A stretch of DNA of 64,000 bases from Candidatus Gemmiger faecavium (GCA_019114415.1 DXFO01000009.1:62001-126000); one strand, 5' to 3'; positions 28,556 through 39,767 are shown, numbered from the stretch's first letter. The notes: generated by a model not told the origin, from the sequence alone. Numbers and translations are program-made.

Positions 28556-29929
28556 TCAGATGCGGAGGCTGGCGCCCTCGCCGGTGCCGTCGCCGTCGTC
28601 GAACTCGTAGTCATTGCCGGGCAGGATGGCGTTGAGCAGGATGCCCAGGATGGCGGCAATGGCCAGGCCGGACAGGTTGACGGTAACGCCCAGGACCACG
28701 AAGGACAGGCCGCCCAGAGAGTTGAAGCCCAGGGCGCTGACCAGGATGACCGCCGCAATGATGAGGTTGCGGGAATTGGTCAGGTCGACCTTGTTCTCCA
28801 CCACGTTGCGGACACCGATGGCGGAGATCATGCCGTACAGCACGAAGCTGATGCCGCCGATGATGCCTGCGGGAATGGTGTTGATGATGGCCTCAAACTT
28901 GGGGCAGAAGCTGAGCAGGATGGCGAAGCAGGCAGCCAGGCGGATGACCAGGGGATCGTAGATCTTGGTCAGGGCCAGAACGCCGGTGTTCTCGCCGTAG
29001 GTGGTGTTGGCGGGGCCGCCCAGCAGGCCGGCCATGGTGGTGGCCAGGCCGTCACCCAGCAGGGTGCGGTTGATGCCGGGGTCGCGGATGTAGTTCTTGC
29101 CAGTGGTGGCGCTGATGGCGGCAATGTCGCCGATGTGCTCCATCATGGTCGCCAGGGCGATGGGCATGATGGTGAACAGGGCGCTGATGAACTCGGGGCT
29201 GCCGTCAATGGCCAGCAGGCCGGTGGCCTCCGCCTTGATGGGGAAGCCGAACCAGCTGGCCGAAGAAATGGCAGTGAAGTCGATCTGGCCGGTGACGAGG
29301 GCCACGATATAGGACGCGATGACGCCCAGCAGGATGGGCAAAATCCTGATCATGCCCTTGCCCCAGATGTTGCAGACGATGACGACGCCCAGAGCCACGA
29401 TGGCCAGCAGCCAGTTGGTCTGGCAGTTGGAGATGGCGCTGGGGGCCAGGATCAGGCCGATGGAGATGATGATGGGGCCGGTGACGATGGGCGGGAAGAA
29501 CCGCATGATGCGGCGGATGCCGAACACCGAGATCAGGCCGCTGACCAGCACGTACAAAAGACCCGAGAAGGCCACGCCTGCGCAGGCGTAGGGCAGCATT
29601 TCGGTGTTGGCGATGGTGGCCTCACCGTTGGCGTCGGGCAGCATGGGAGCCACGATGGCAAAGCCGCCCAGGTAGGCAAAGGACGAACCCAGGAATGCGG
29701 GGACCTTGCCCTTGCAGAGGAAGTGGAACAGAAGCGTGCCCAGGCCTGCGCACAGCAGGGTGGTGGAGACGCTCAGACCGGTGATCAGCGGGACGAGGAC
29801 CGTCGCGCCGAACATGGCGAACATATGCTGGATGCCCAGCACCAGAACGCGGGGCGTGCCCAGCGTGCGCGCATCGTAAATACCTTTGGAGTAATCGATG
29901 GGCGCGGTGTTTTTGGATTTCTCACTCAC
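28556..29929 (-). CDS. uraA: Uracil / xanthine permease (NCS2 family)
   Basis: 457 residues with about fourteen hydrophobic segments in the membrane. The N-terminal LGIQHMFAMFGATVLVP block and the second half with MEHIGDIAAISATTGKNY and GLLGGPANTTYGENTGVLALTK (the substrate-binding Glu region and NTTYGEN) are typical of UraA/PyrP uracil permeases rather than purine permeases. Start is GTG at 29929 after AGGAGGTAATTATCT. A leader of about 210 bases with a terminator and a competing long hairpin precedes it, so transcription attenuation by pyrimidine supply is likely. Confidence 0.9.
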   Translation of the reverse strand: MSEKSKNTAPIDYSKGIYDARTLGTPRVLVLGIQHMFAMFGATVLVPLITGLSVSTTLLCAGLGTLLFHFLCKGKVPAFLGSSFAYLGGFAIVAPMLPDANGEATIANTEMLPYACAGVAFSGLLYVLVSGLISVFGIRRIMRFFPPIVTGPIIISIGLILAPSAISNCQTNWLLAIVALGVVIVCNIWGKGMIRILPILLGVIASYIVALVTGQIDFTAISSASWFGFPIKAEATGLLAIDGSPEFISALFTIMPIALATMMEHIGDIAAISATTGKNYIRDPGINRTLLGDGLATTMAGLLGGPANTTYGENTGVLALTKIYDPLVIRLAACFAILLSFCPKFEAIINTIPAGIIGGISFVLYGMISAIGVRNVVENKVDLTNSRNLIIAAVILVSALGFNSLGGLSFVVLGVTVNLSGLAIAAILGILLNAILPGNDYEFDDGDGTGEGASLRI

Positions 29930-29981
29930 AGATAATTACCTCCTGACCTTATCTCCTCCGGAAGCACGCCGGGCGACGGCA

Positions 29982-30027
29982 CAAAAAAAGAAGCCCTGCA
30001 TCCGAAACAAACGGAAAAGCAGGGCCT
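29982..30027 (-). terminator. Leader terminator (attenuator) of the uracil permease gene
   Basis: On the minus strand GGCCCTGC pairs with GCAGGGCTT around TTTTCCGTTTGTTTCGGA and is followed by CTTTTTTT. It lies between the promoter and the start codon, so it must be regulated. Confidence 0.75.
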
Positions 30028-30054
30028 GTGGCCGTTGCAATAGCAAAGGAAAAA

Positions 30055-30107
30055 GACAATGCGTCCATATTATGCTGCCGCAGCAAATACGGACCGTGAT
30101 GCATTGT
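30055..30107 (-). promoter_or_regulatory. Long upstream hairpin in the uracil permease leader
   Basis: On the minus strand ACAATGC / GCATTGT close a stem that continues with GTCCGTATT / AATATGGAC and TGCTG / CAGCA. It precedes the leader terminator. A PyrR-type binding sequence is not clearly recognisable, so the sensor is unknown. Confidence 0.65.
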
Positions 30108-30149
30108 TACCCCTCCGCTCTGTCCGGCGCGTGACCGGATTCTTTATAG

Positions 30150-30178
30150 AATATACCACACTGGCCCGCCCGTTGCAA
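30150..30178 (-). promoter_or_regulatory. Promoter of the uracil permease gene
   Basis: On the minus strand TTGCAA and TATATT with a 17-base spacer. Confidence 0.7.
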
Positions 30179-30442
30179 GGCGGAGAGCCGGTTTTGTTGG
30201 GGACGGAAGAGTAAATGTAAAATTCCTGTGCGCCCGGCGGGGCAAATTTTGCACGGTCTTTACACTTTGCGGCTGTGGATTACCGCGATTTTACATCGAT
30301 TGTACCGGCGCATGGTCGATAACGGGGCTTTGCCGCGATACAATAGAACCGTTCCGAGCGAAAGGAACAGGGGCGGCCGGGTGGCCGCCGAGTCTACACA
30401 AAACAGCCGTACAACGGCGAAAAAAGGGAGAAGAAATTACTT
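30179..30442 (+). promoter_or_regulatory. Upstream region of the pst operon
   Basis: The 264 bases before pstS contain several TTTACA-like hexamers (near 30260, 30290) that recall PhoB/PhoP boxes and a TACAAT -10 candidate near 30339 with no matching -35, as expected for an activator-dependent promoter. This is a tentative reading. Confidence 0.4.
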
Positions 30443-31384
30443 ATGAAACGTATCGTTGCGACTATCTGCGCTGCGGCTATGGCTCTGAGCCTGGCTGCCT
30501 GCAGCACCACCGACAGCAGCTCTTCCGCTTCCACCGCTGACGAGAGCAGCTCCGCTTCCACCTCCAGCTCTGCCGCTACCGAGGAATCCACCGGCAGCGA
30601 CTTCGACAACAGCCAGAAGATCTCGGTCGTTACCCGTGAGGATGGCTCCGGCACCCGCGGCGCGTTCATCGAGCTGACCGGCGTTGAGACCGACGAGGGC
30701 GACATGACCACCGTCGATGCCCAGCAGGCCAACTCCACCAACAACGTTATGACCTCCGTTGCCGCCGAGGAAGGCGCCATCGGCTACATCTCCCTGGGTT
30801 CTCTGAACGAGACCGTCAAGGGCATCGCGGTGGACGGCGTTGAGCCCACCGTCGAGAACGTCAAGAACGGCAGCTACACCATCGCCCGTCCCTTCAACAT
30901 CGTCACCAACGGCGATGTCACCGGCCTGGACGAGGTTTCTCAGGACTTCATCAGCTACGTGATGTCCGCTGAGGGCCAGACCATCATCACCGAGGAAGGC
31001 TACATCGGCGACGACGCCGCTGAGAGCTACACCAGCACCCAGCCTTCCGGCAGCATCGTGGTCGGCGGTTCCTCCTCTGTCTCTCCTGTCATGGAAAAGC
31101 TGATCGAGGCTTACGCCGAAGTCAACCCCAACGCCACCATCGAGCTGCAGACCTCTGACTCCACCAACGGCGTCAACTTTGCTCTGGACGGCACCTACAC
31201 CATCGGTATGGCCAGCCGTGAGCTGAAGGACAGCGAGGTCGAGGCCGGCGCTGTGGCTACCGTGCTCGCCATGGACGGCATTGCGGTCGTCGTCAACAAC
31301 GCCAACCCCATCACGAACATCACCATGGACAATCTGCGCGCTGTCTACACCGGCGAGCTGACCACCTGGGCTGACGTTCAGTAA
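30443..31384 (+). CDS. pstS: Phosphate-binding lipoprotein PstS with permuted domain order
   Basis: 313 residues. Lipobox LAAC with Cys20 as the lipidated residue, then a Ser/Thr-rich linker to about 50. The order of the binding domain is unusual: the TREDGSGTRGAF phosphate loop and the VDGVEPTVENV / EGQTIITEEGYI segments, normally the C-terminal half, come first (about 57-195), and the GGSSSVSPVMEKLIEAY, MASRELKDSE and YTGELTTWADV segments, normally the N-terminal half, come last (203-313). The protein ends exactly where the two halves usually join. It captures phosphate for the PstCAB permease encoded downstream. Confidence 0.9.
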   Translation: MKRIVATICAAAMALSLAACSTTDSSSSASTADESSSASTSSSAATEESTGSDFDNSQKISVVTREDGSGTRGAFIELTGVETDEGDMTTVDAQQANSTNNVMTSVAAEEGAIGYISLGSLNETVKGIAVDGVEPTVENVKNGSYTIARPFNIVTNGDVTGLDEVSQDFISYVMSAEGQTIITEEGYIGDDAAESYTSTQPSGSIVVGGSSSVSPVMEKLIEAYAEVNPNATIELQTSDSTNGVNFALDGTYTIGMASRELKDSEVEAGAVATVLAMDGIAVVVNNANPITNITMDNLRAVYTGELTTWADVQ

Positions 31385-31537
31385 CCAGACAAACGGCAGG
31401 TCCGTAAGGGCTGCAGCGATTAAATGCCGGGCGCGCGCCGCTTTCTCGATCACGGGTTAGGGGGCCGCCCGGTTCTGCTGTGTCCGAAAAGAACCGGCAA
31501 GGCGTATCTGTGTGTTCAAATTTAGCGAGGTATCGGT

Positions 31538-32443
31538 ATGGAAAACAATGCTGCGACCGCCGTGGTAATGGCCGGCGGAACGTCAAAATGGAAAGAGTCC
31601 GCCATGCGGATCCTGTTTCTGGCATGTGCGTGTGTGTCCATCTGCGCTGTTGCGCTGATCTGTATTTTCCTGTTCGCAAACGGTCTGCCCACCATCTTCA
31701 AGATCGGGCCCCTCAACTTCCTGCTGGGAACAGAGTGGAAACCCTCCGCGGATGTGTACGGCATCTTCCCCATGATCATCGGCAGCATCTACGTCACGGC
31801 CGGGTCCCTGGTCGTCGGCGTGCCCATCGGAATTCTGACGGCGGTATATCTCTCCCGCTTTGCCGGCCAGAAAACCAAAAAACTGCTGATGCCCGCCATC
31901 CAGCTGCTGGCCGGTATTCCCTCCGTCGTTTACGGTTTCTTCGGCGTCATGGTGCTGGTGCCCTGGGTGGCAGAGCTTGCGGAGCCCTTTGACGGCAGCG
32001 GCATGAGCATGTTCACCGCCAGCCTGCTGCTGGGTATTATGATCCTGCCCACCATCATCACCGTTTCCAAAACTTCCCTTGACGCGGTGCCCCAGAGTTA
32101 CTACGAAGGCAGTCTGGCCCTGGGCGCTACCCACGAGCGCAGTGTTTTCTGCATCCTGCTGCCCGCCGCCAAGTCCGGCGTGCTGTCCGGCGTCATCCTG
32201 GGCGTGGGCCGTTCCATCGGCGAGACCATGGCTGTCATCATGGTCGCGGGCAACCAGCCCCGTATGCCCCAGGGCCTGTTTGAGGGCCTGCGCACCATGA
32301 CCAGCAACATCGTCATGGAAATGGGCTATGCCGCCGACCTGCACCGCGAGGCGCTGATCGCCACCGGCGTTGTGCTGTTCGTCTTTATTCTGCTGATCAA
32401 CTTCTGCTTCAGCATGGTCAAGGGAGGAAAAGAACATGCCTGA
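31538..32443 (+). CDS. pstC: Phosphate ABC transporter permease PstC
   Basis: 301 residues, six transmembrane helices. The block FGVMVLVPWVAELAEPF and the ATPase-contact loop VPQSYYEGSLALGATHERSVF are PstC signatures. It starts at ATG 31538 after GCGAGG, 153 bases behind pstS, and overlaps pstA by 8 bases. Part of the high-affinity phosphate importer in the cell membrane. Confidence 0.94.
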   Translation: MENNAATAVVMAGGTSKWKESAMRILFLACACVSICAVALICIFLFANGLPTIFKIGPLNFLLGTEWKPSADVYGIFPMIIGSIYVTAGSLVVGVPIGILTAVYLSRFAGQKTKKLLMPAIQLLAGIPSVVYGFFGVMVLVPWVAELAEPFDGSGMSMFTASLLLGIMILPTIITVSKTSLDAVPQSYYEGSLALGATHERSVFCILLPAAKSGVLSGVILGVGRSIGETMAVIMVAGNQPRMPQGLFEGLRTMTSNIVMEMGYAADLHREALIATGVVLFVFILLINFCFSMVKGGKEHA

Positions 32444-33390
32444 ACTGAGTATCAATGCAAACGGACGGGTGACCGCCGGCTCCGATATGACCGCCAGCCA
32501 TCCCACCGCCCTCAACCGCGGACACCGGGGCAAGGACCCCTACCGCAACCGCACCGGCGCCCGGGTCTTTTCCGTGGCCATGCGCTGGCTGGTCCGTCTG
32601 GCCGCGCTGTTCACCGCCGGTATCCTGATCTTCCTGGTGGGCTACATTCTGGTCCGGGGCATCCCCAACCTCAAGCCCTCCCTGTTTGAGTGGACCTACA
32701 ACTCCGACAACGTTTCCCTTATGCCGTCCCTCATCAACACCCTGCTGATGACGGTGCTGGCACTGCTGGTTGCCACCCCGCTGGGCGTCTTTGCGGCCAT
32801 CTATCTGGTGGAGTACGCCCCCCGCGGCAGCAAGCTGGTCAAGGTGGTCCGTCTGACCGCCGAGACGCTGCAGGGCATCCCCTCCATCGTGTACGGCCTG
32901 TTCGGCATGCTGTTCTTTGTCACCCAGCTGCACTTCGGCCTGTCCCTTCTGTCCGGCTCGCTGACGCTGGCCATCATGATCCTGCCCCTCATCATGCGCA
33001 CCACCGAGGAATCCCTCATGTCGGTGCCGGATTCCTACCGTGAGGGCAGCTTCGGCCTGGGCGCGGGCAAGCTGCGCACCGTCTTTGCCATCGTGCTGCC
33101 CCCGGCCATGCCCGGCATCCTGTCCGGTGTCATCCTGGGCACCGGCCGTATCGTGGGCGAGACCGCCGCGCTGCTGTACACCGCCGGCTCCGCCACCAAG
33201 ATCGCGTCGGGCGCGGATTTCCTGTTTGACTCCACCCGTACGCTGGCCGTGCATATGTACGTCCTTTCCAGCGAGGGTCTGCATGTGGGCGAGGCATTTG
33301 GCACCGCAGTGGTCCTGCTGGTGCTGGTGCTGGCCATCAATGCCGTCTCCAGCCTGATTGCCAGAACATTGACGAAAGGAACTCAGAACG

Positions 33391-33398
<8 letters not shown>
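32436..33398 (+). CDS. pstA: Phosphate ABC transporter permease PstA
   Basis: 320 residues, six transmembrane helices preceded by a polar N-terminal tail of about 45 residues. [17 protein letters not shown], and the loop [21 protein letters not shown], are characteristic of PstA. The start overlaps pstC (GGAGG a few bases upstream) and the end overlaps pstB by 8 bases, so the permease and ATPase genes are translationally coupled. Confidence 0.94.
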
Positions 33399-34143
<745 letters not shown>

Positions 34144-34164
34144 TTCAGAAGGGAGTTTTGCATT

Positions 34165-34839
34165 ATGGGATACAGCAGCCGCAAAGTCTACGACGCAGAG
34201 CTGCTTGAGCTGGATACCATGCTGGCACGCATGGGCCATGCGGCAGGCGGAGCCATCGGCAGCGCCCTGCGGGCACTGCGGGAGGGCGACGTGGAGCTGG
34301 CGCGCAGCGTCGTTGCCCGGGACAACGAGATCAACGCCGTGGAGCGGGAGATCGAACACCGCTGCCTGACGCTTTTCCTGCGCCAGCAGCCGGTGGCCAG
34401 CGACCTGCGCAAGGTGTCCACCGCCCTCAAGATGGTCACCGACATTGAGCGCATCGCCGATCAGGCTTCCGACATTGCCGAGATCGTGCTCCACCTCAAG
34501 ATCGACCGCGCCCATGCCGTGGGCGTCCTGGAGGACATCTACGAGATGGGCGACCTGGTCCACCGTATGGTCAAGGATGCCATCGGCGCTTACGTCCAGG
34601 TGGACCTGGACGCTGCCGCCAAGGTCATCCGCAAGGACGACAAGGCCGACGCTTTCTTCAGCCGCATCAGCGACGAGATCGCCGCCTACATTGCCGCCAA
34701 CCCTCAGGATGCCACCACCGCCCTGGACCTGTTCATGATCACCAAGTATCTTGAGCGCCTGGGCGACCACGCGGTCAACGTGGCCGAGTGGGTGGAGTTC
34801 CTCAAGACCGGCGTGCACAAGTCGCAGCAGATCGTCTGA
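34165..34839 (+). CDS. phoU: Phosphate uptake regulator PhoU
   Basis: 224 residues, helical, with two PhoU repeats; the metal-binding type motif DIERIADQASDIAE (about residues 92-105) and its second copy KYLERLGDHAVNVAEW (about 193-208) are clear. PhoU links PstB activity to the phosphate-responsive sensor kinase; no kinase or response regulator lies in this window. Last gene of the pst operon. Confidence 0.95.
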   Translation: MGYSSRKVYDAELLELDTMLARMGHAAGGAIGSALRALREGDVELARSVVARDNEINAVEREIEHRCLTLFLRQQPVASDLRKVSTALKMVTDIERIADQASDIAEIVLHLKIDRAHAVGVLEDIYEMGDLVHRMVKDAIGAYVQVDLDAAAKVIRKDDKADAFFSRISDEIAAYIAANPQDATTALDLFMITKYLERLGDHAVNVAEWVEFLKTGVHKSQQIV

Positions 34840-34923
34840 TCGGGACGGTCTTTGCGGGTACGGCGGGGGACAGCCCCGCGCGCCCGCATACTGAAATGCC
34901 ATCCTCTTATTTTCCAGATACCG

Positions 34924-34970
34924 CTTTCAGGGCGTCCGGCCATCAGGCCGGGCGCCCTGAAAGTATTTTT
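34924..34970 (+). terminator. Terminator of the pst operon
   Basis: CTTTCAGGGCG-TCCGGCC pairs with GGCCGG-GCGCCCTGAAAG, then TATTTTT. Confidence 0.85.
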
Positions 34971-34987
34971 GGGAAAAACGGACAGAA

Positions 34988-35023
34988 AAACCGCCGCCCC
35001 GGTACAGCACGGAGCGGCGGTTT
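34988..35023 (-). terminator. Terminator of the glutamate dehydrogenase gene
   Basis: AACCGCCGC / GCGGCGGTT stem; on the minus strand it is followed by TTTTTCTG. Confidence 0.7.
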
Positions 35024-35052
35024 GTTATTTATGGAGTTTCAGTCAGGAGGGA

Positions 35053-36468
<1,416 letters not shown>

Positions 36469-36642
36469 TTACGCCAGTTTCTATGTTACCACCGTATGGC
36501 CCGCCGCGCAAGAGAAAATCACAAAAAATGTCCGTATTTTTGTTCCGAATGTGTTTGTATGGAGAACAAACAACAAGCGATTTTCAAAAAACATACGGTA
36601 TTTTGTGAGAAAAAAGGTTTTGAGGACGGGCGGCCGGGCAAA

Positions 36643-36673
36643 GAAAAAAGACCGCGCAAAACTGCGCGGCCTT
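36643..36673 (-). terminator. Terminator of the radical SAM / MIF-like pair
   Basis: AAGGCCGCGCA pairs with TGCGCGGTCTT on the minus strand and is followed by TTTTCTTTG. Confidence 0.8.
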
Positions 36674-36685
36674 GGAAGATACGGG

Positions 36686-37027
36686 TCAGAAATTGCTGCC
36701 GTTCCAGCCCCAGTCGCTGACGGGGTGGTAGGTGACATAGACGCTGCTGCCCGGAATACCCAGCTGCTCTTCCAGAATATCGCAGAGCTTGCCGGTCATG
36801 GCATCGTAGTCGGCGGGGGCGGCGCTGCCGTACAGGCTGACCGCCAGGTAAGCGCCCTTATCCAGCTTTTTCCCGGCCATCCACAGGTCGTAGTTGTCCT
36901 GGATGCCCACCATCAGGTAGGTCTCGGTCTTGTGCAGGGTGGGAATGGCCTTGCCGAAAGCGGTCTTGAGGGCCTCTTTCTGGGCGTCGGCGACGGATAC
37001 GGTGAGTTTTGCGTCAATGAAAGGCAT
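36686..37027 (-). CDS. MIF / tautomerase superfamily protein
   Basis: 113 residues, the length of macrophage migration inhibitory factor homologues. The chain begins MPFIDAKL, leaving Pro as the N-terminal catalytic base after Met removal. The C-terminal SSVYVTYHPVSDWGWNGSNF parallels the RVYINY-x-GWNNSTF end of animal MIF, and LYGSAAPADYDAMTGKLCDIL matches its second helix. Family activity is keto-enol tautomerisation. There is no secretion signal. It lies 34 bases after the radical SAM gene, with GGAGG before the ATG, so the two form an operon. Confidence 0.85.
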   Translation of the reverse strand: MPFIDAKLTVSVADAQKEALKTAFGKAIPTLHKTETYLMVGIQDNYDLWMAGKKLDKGAYLAVSLYGSAAPADYDAMTGKLCDILEEQLGIPGSSVYVTYHPVSDWGWNGSNF

Positions 37028-37061
37028 GGGAAACCTCCTTGTTCAGCAGGGGATCAGACGG

Positions 37062-38192
37062 TCAGCGCCCGCGGGCCCGCAGCTCCGCCTGGGCGACCTG
37101 GTACAGACGGGGAGCGGCGTGGGCGAAAAAGCGCTGGAAAGAGGGGCAGTAGTAATTCCGCTTGCCCCCGGCGGGGTCGTCGCACCAGTCGCGCTTGCAG
37201 CCGCCGAAGCAGAGCTGCCGCCACTGGCAGGAAGCGCAGGCGGTAGGATGGTTCAGGCCGTCCTGCAGGAACCGCACCGCGCGGTCGCTCTGGGCCAGGG
37301 CGGGCAGAGGCTGGTCACCCAGGTGGCCCAGTTTCCACTCGTCCAGGACGTAGAAGTCGCAGGGATAGACTGAGCCGTCGGCCTCCACCACAAAGTAGGC
37401 GCCGCAGCTGCCGCTGGTGGCGCAGGTGCCGGCCGGCAGGCCCATGGCAAGGTGGACGTAGTCGTCAAACAGGCGCACGCTGGTGTAATGGCCGGAGGAC
37501 CAGTCCCGGTACCACTCGTCAAACAGGGCGCAGAGGAAGGTGCCGTAATCTTCCGGCAGCAGCGAGTAGGGCATGCTGCCCCGGGGCATTTCCAGGGGGT
37601 CCAGGCAGGGAATGAACTGCAAAAAGTTCACGCCGGTCTTTTGCAGGGCATGGTAGACCCGCACCGCGCTTTTGGCGCAGCGCTTGGTGACCACGCACAG
37701 CAGGTTCAGGTCCACCCCGGCCCGCTGAAGCATGGTGACATTCTGCCGCACCCGCGTCCAGGTGCCCTTGCCCGCCGCGTCGATGCGGAATTCATCGTGC
37801 AGGGCTTTGTCGCCGTCCATGGAGATGCCCACCAGGAAGCGGTTTTTGGCCAGGAACTCTGCCCATTCCTCGTCCAGGGCCAGGCCGTTGGTCTGGATGG
37901 AGTAATTGACCGGAATATGGCGGGTGTTGCGGCGGGTGACTTCCTCCACAAAGTGGCGGAAAAAGTCCAGCCCTGCCACCGTGGGCTCGCCGCCCTGGAA
38001 GGCAAAGCTCAGGCGGCCGTTGAAGTCCACCGCGTCCAGGGCCTCGCCGATGAGAAGATCGGCGGTCTCCCGGGTCATGATGCCCATGCTGGCCTGGGTG
38101 CGGTTGGCGGCTTCATCCTCGTAAAAGCAATACCGGCAGCGCATGTTGCACAGGCTGGATGCCGGTTTTATAAGAAAATTGACGAACTGCAT
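37062..38192 (-). CDS. Anaerobic sulfatase-maturating-type radical SAM enzyme (SPASM)
   Basis: 376 residues. The radical SAM cluster CNMRCRYC uses Cys15, Cys19 and Cys22. The C-terminal SPASM region has a full set of cysteines (CATSGSCGAYF, VYPCDFY, CASCQWRQLCFGGCKRDW) for two further [4Fe-4S] clusters. MGIM, FAFQGGEPT and SIQTNG motifs match anSME, which oxidises a Cys or Ser of sulfatases to formylglycine. No sulfatase is encoded in the window, so the target is elsewhere or different. First gene of a two-gene operon with the MIF-like gene. Confidence 0.88.
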   Translation of the reverse strand: MQFVNFLIKPASSLCNMRCRYCFYEDEAANRTQASMGIMTRETADLLIGEALDAVDFNGRLSFAFQGGEPTVAGLDFFRHFVEEVTRRNTRHIPVNYSIQTNGLALDEEWAEFLAKNRFLVGISMDGDKALHDEFRIDAAGKGTWTRVRQNVTMLQRAGVDLNLLCVVTKRCAKSAVRVYHALQKTGVNFLQFIPCLDPLEMPRGSMPYSLLPEDYGTFLCALFDEWYRDWSSGHYTSVRLFDDYVHLAMGLPAGTCATSGSCGAYFVVEADGSVYPCDFYVLDEWKLGHLGDQPLPALAQSDRAVRFLQDGLNHPTACASCQWRQLCFGGCKRDWCDDPAGGKRNYYCPSFQRFFAHAAPRLYQVAQAELRARGR

Positions 38193-38266
38193 GGCGGTAG
38201 AAACCTTTCCCCAATAAATTTGTTGCTTCCATTATAGCGGACGGCCGGGCGGGAAGCAAGGCGGTG

Positions 38267-39601
38267 TCAGCGGGAAAAGGAGGTGGCGCGGCGATAGATG
38301 AACCAGGACAGGGCGGCGGTCAGGACCTCGGTGATCCAGAAGGCATGCCAAACGCCGTCCGCGCCCAGAAAACGGCTGAGCACCCAGGCCAAGGGCAGGA
38401 TGATGACGGTATAGCGGCACAGGGAAATGCACAGGGATTCGATGCCCTTGCCCAGGCCTTCCAGGGCGCCGGAAGCAGTGACCGAAAGGCTGGACACCAC
38501 AAAGCCCAGGGAGATGATGCGCAGGGCGCCCGAGCCCAGGCGGATGGTCTCGGCATTGTCGGTGAAAAGGCCGATGAGGGTACCGGGAACAGCCAGGCAG
38601 AGCACCGTGCCCACCAGCATGACGGCGGCGATGATCAGAAGGCTGGTGCGGAAGATCTGGCGCACACGGCGGTACTCGCCCGCGCCGTAGTTGTAGCCCA
38701 TGAGCGGGCGGATGCCCTGCACCACGCCGTTGGCGGTGAGGTACAAAAAGGATTGCAGCTTGTAGTAAGCGCCCAGGATGAGGACGTAGGTCTGGGAGAA
38801 AGCGGACAGGATACCGTTGAGGACGGTGATGAGCAGCGAGGCCAGGGCCAGGCTGAGGGTGGCGGGGATGCCCACCAGATACATCCGGCGGGTGAGGAAG
38901 CCCGCCGAGGTCAGACCGCGCAGGCGGATGCGCAGGGGCAAAGCGCCCGTGGCATAAAATACAAGGTAGGCGACCATAGTCATACACTGGCCCAGGCCGG
39001 TGGCGATGGCGGCGCCCTCGATGCCCAGGGCGGGGAAGGGGCCGATGCCGAAAATGAGCAGGGGGTCCAGGATGATGTTTGCCACGCAGCCGATGAGCAT
39101 ACACACCATGGTGGCGGTCATTTTGCCCACAGCCTGGAAGATCTTCTCAAAGGACATGCCCACCGCGATGGGGATGCAGAACCAGAACACGATGTTGGAG
39201 TAGCGCAGGCCCAGGGAAATGGTGGCCTGGGAATCGGTGAACATGGCGAGAAAGGCGGGCATGGCCAGCAGGCAGCCTACGGTCAGCACCGCCCCGTGCA
39301 GGATGTTGAGCCACAGGCCCAGGGATGCGGCCGAGTCGGCCTGCTCCTTTTGGTTGGCGCCCAGCAGGAAGGAGATGACCGCGTTGACGCCGATGGCAAA
39401 ACCCACCGTGATGGAGGTGACGAGGTTCTGCACCGGGTAGACCAGCGAGAGGGCGGTCATGGCGTCCTCGCTGATCTGGGCGACAAAGTAGCTGTCCACG
39501 ATGTTGTACAGCGAACTGACCAGCATGGAGAGCGTCATGGGCAGTGCCATGAAAATGACCAGCGGCAGTACAGGGCGTTCTTTCATAAATACCTGATCCA
39601 T
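38267..39601 (-). CDS. MATE family efflux transporter
   Basis: 444 residues, twelve transmembrane segments. FMALPMTLSMLVSSLYNIVDSYFVAQ is the N-terminal MATE signature; it belongs to a different subgroup from the MATE protein at 22.9 kb. The second half contains GIRPLMGYNYGAGEYRRVRQ, typical of the MepA-like group. Starts at ATG 39601 after ACGGAGG. A promoter and an attenuator-like stem-loop lie in its 160-base leader, so expression is probably induced by a translation or RNA-based signal. Confidence 0.9.
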   Translation of the reverse strand: MDQVFMKERPVLPLVIFMALPMTLSMLVSSLYNIVDSYFVAQISEDAMTALSLVYPVQNLVTSITVGFAIGVNAVISFLLGANQKEQADSAASLGLWLNILHGAVLTVGCLLAMPAFLAMFTDSQATISLGLRYSNIVFWFCIPIAVGMSFEKIFQAVGKMTATMVCMLIGCVANIILDPLLIFGIGPFPALGIEGAAIATGLGQCMTMVAYLVFYATGALPLRIRLRGLTSAGFLTRRMYLVGIPATLSLALASLLITVLNGILSAFSQTYVLILGAYYKLQSFLYLTANGVVQGIRPLMGYNYGAGEYRRVRQIFRTSLLIIAAVMLVGTVLCLAVPGTLIGLFTDNAETIRLGSGALRIISLGFVVSSLSVTASGALEGLGKGIESLCISLCRYTVIILPLAWVLSRFLGADGVWHAFWITEVLTAALSWFIYRRATSFSR

Positions 39602-39651
39602 TGTTTACCTCCGTAAGATGGGAAATGAGGGGGCGCGCACCGGCATCGGGG

Positions 39652-39701
39652 CAAAAAAATACCACACGATCCGGTGCATAACGCACCAGGCGATCATGTG
39701 G
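39652..39701 (-). terminator. Leader terminator (attenuator) upstream of the second MATE gene
   Basis: On the minus strand CCACATGATC-TGGTGC pairs with GCACC-GATCGTGTGG around GTTA and is followed by TATTTTTTTG. It lies between a strong promoter and the start codon. Confidence 0.75.
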
Positions 39702-39767
39702 CGAAAAGGAAAGCGAATTGCTTTGGGAAAAAATCCACAACTCCGCAACGGCGGATTTTACAGTAAC

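Noticed and set aside
28535-29935. 466-codon plus-strand ORF opposite the uracil permease
   Set aside because: Antisense of a recognised NCS2 permease.
29930-30150. Purine riboswitch before the permease gene
   Set aside because: The leader lacks the conserved three-way junction and loop sequences of the purine class; only an attenuator layout is supported.
36480-36640. SOS or other palindromic operator before gdhA
   Set aside because: Short TTGTTC/GAACAA arms are far apart and match no known box; chance similarity in an AT-rich stretch is likely.
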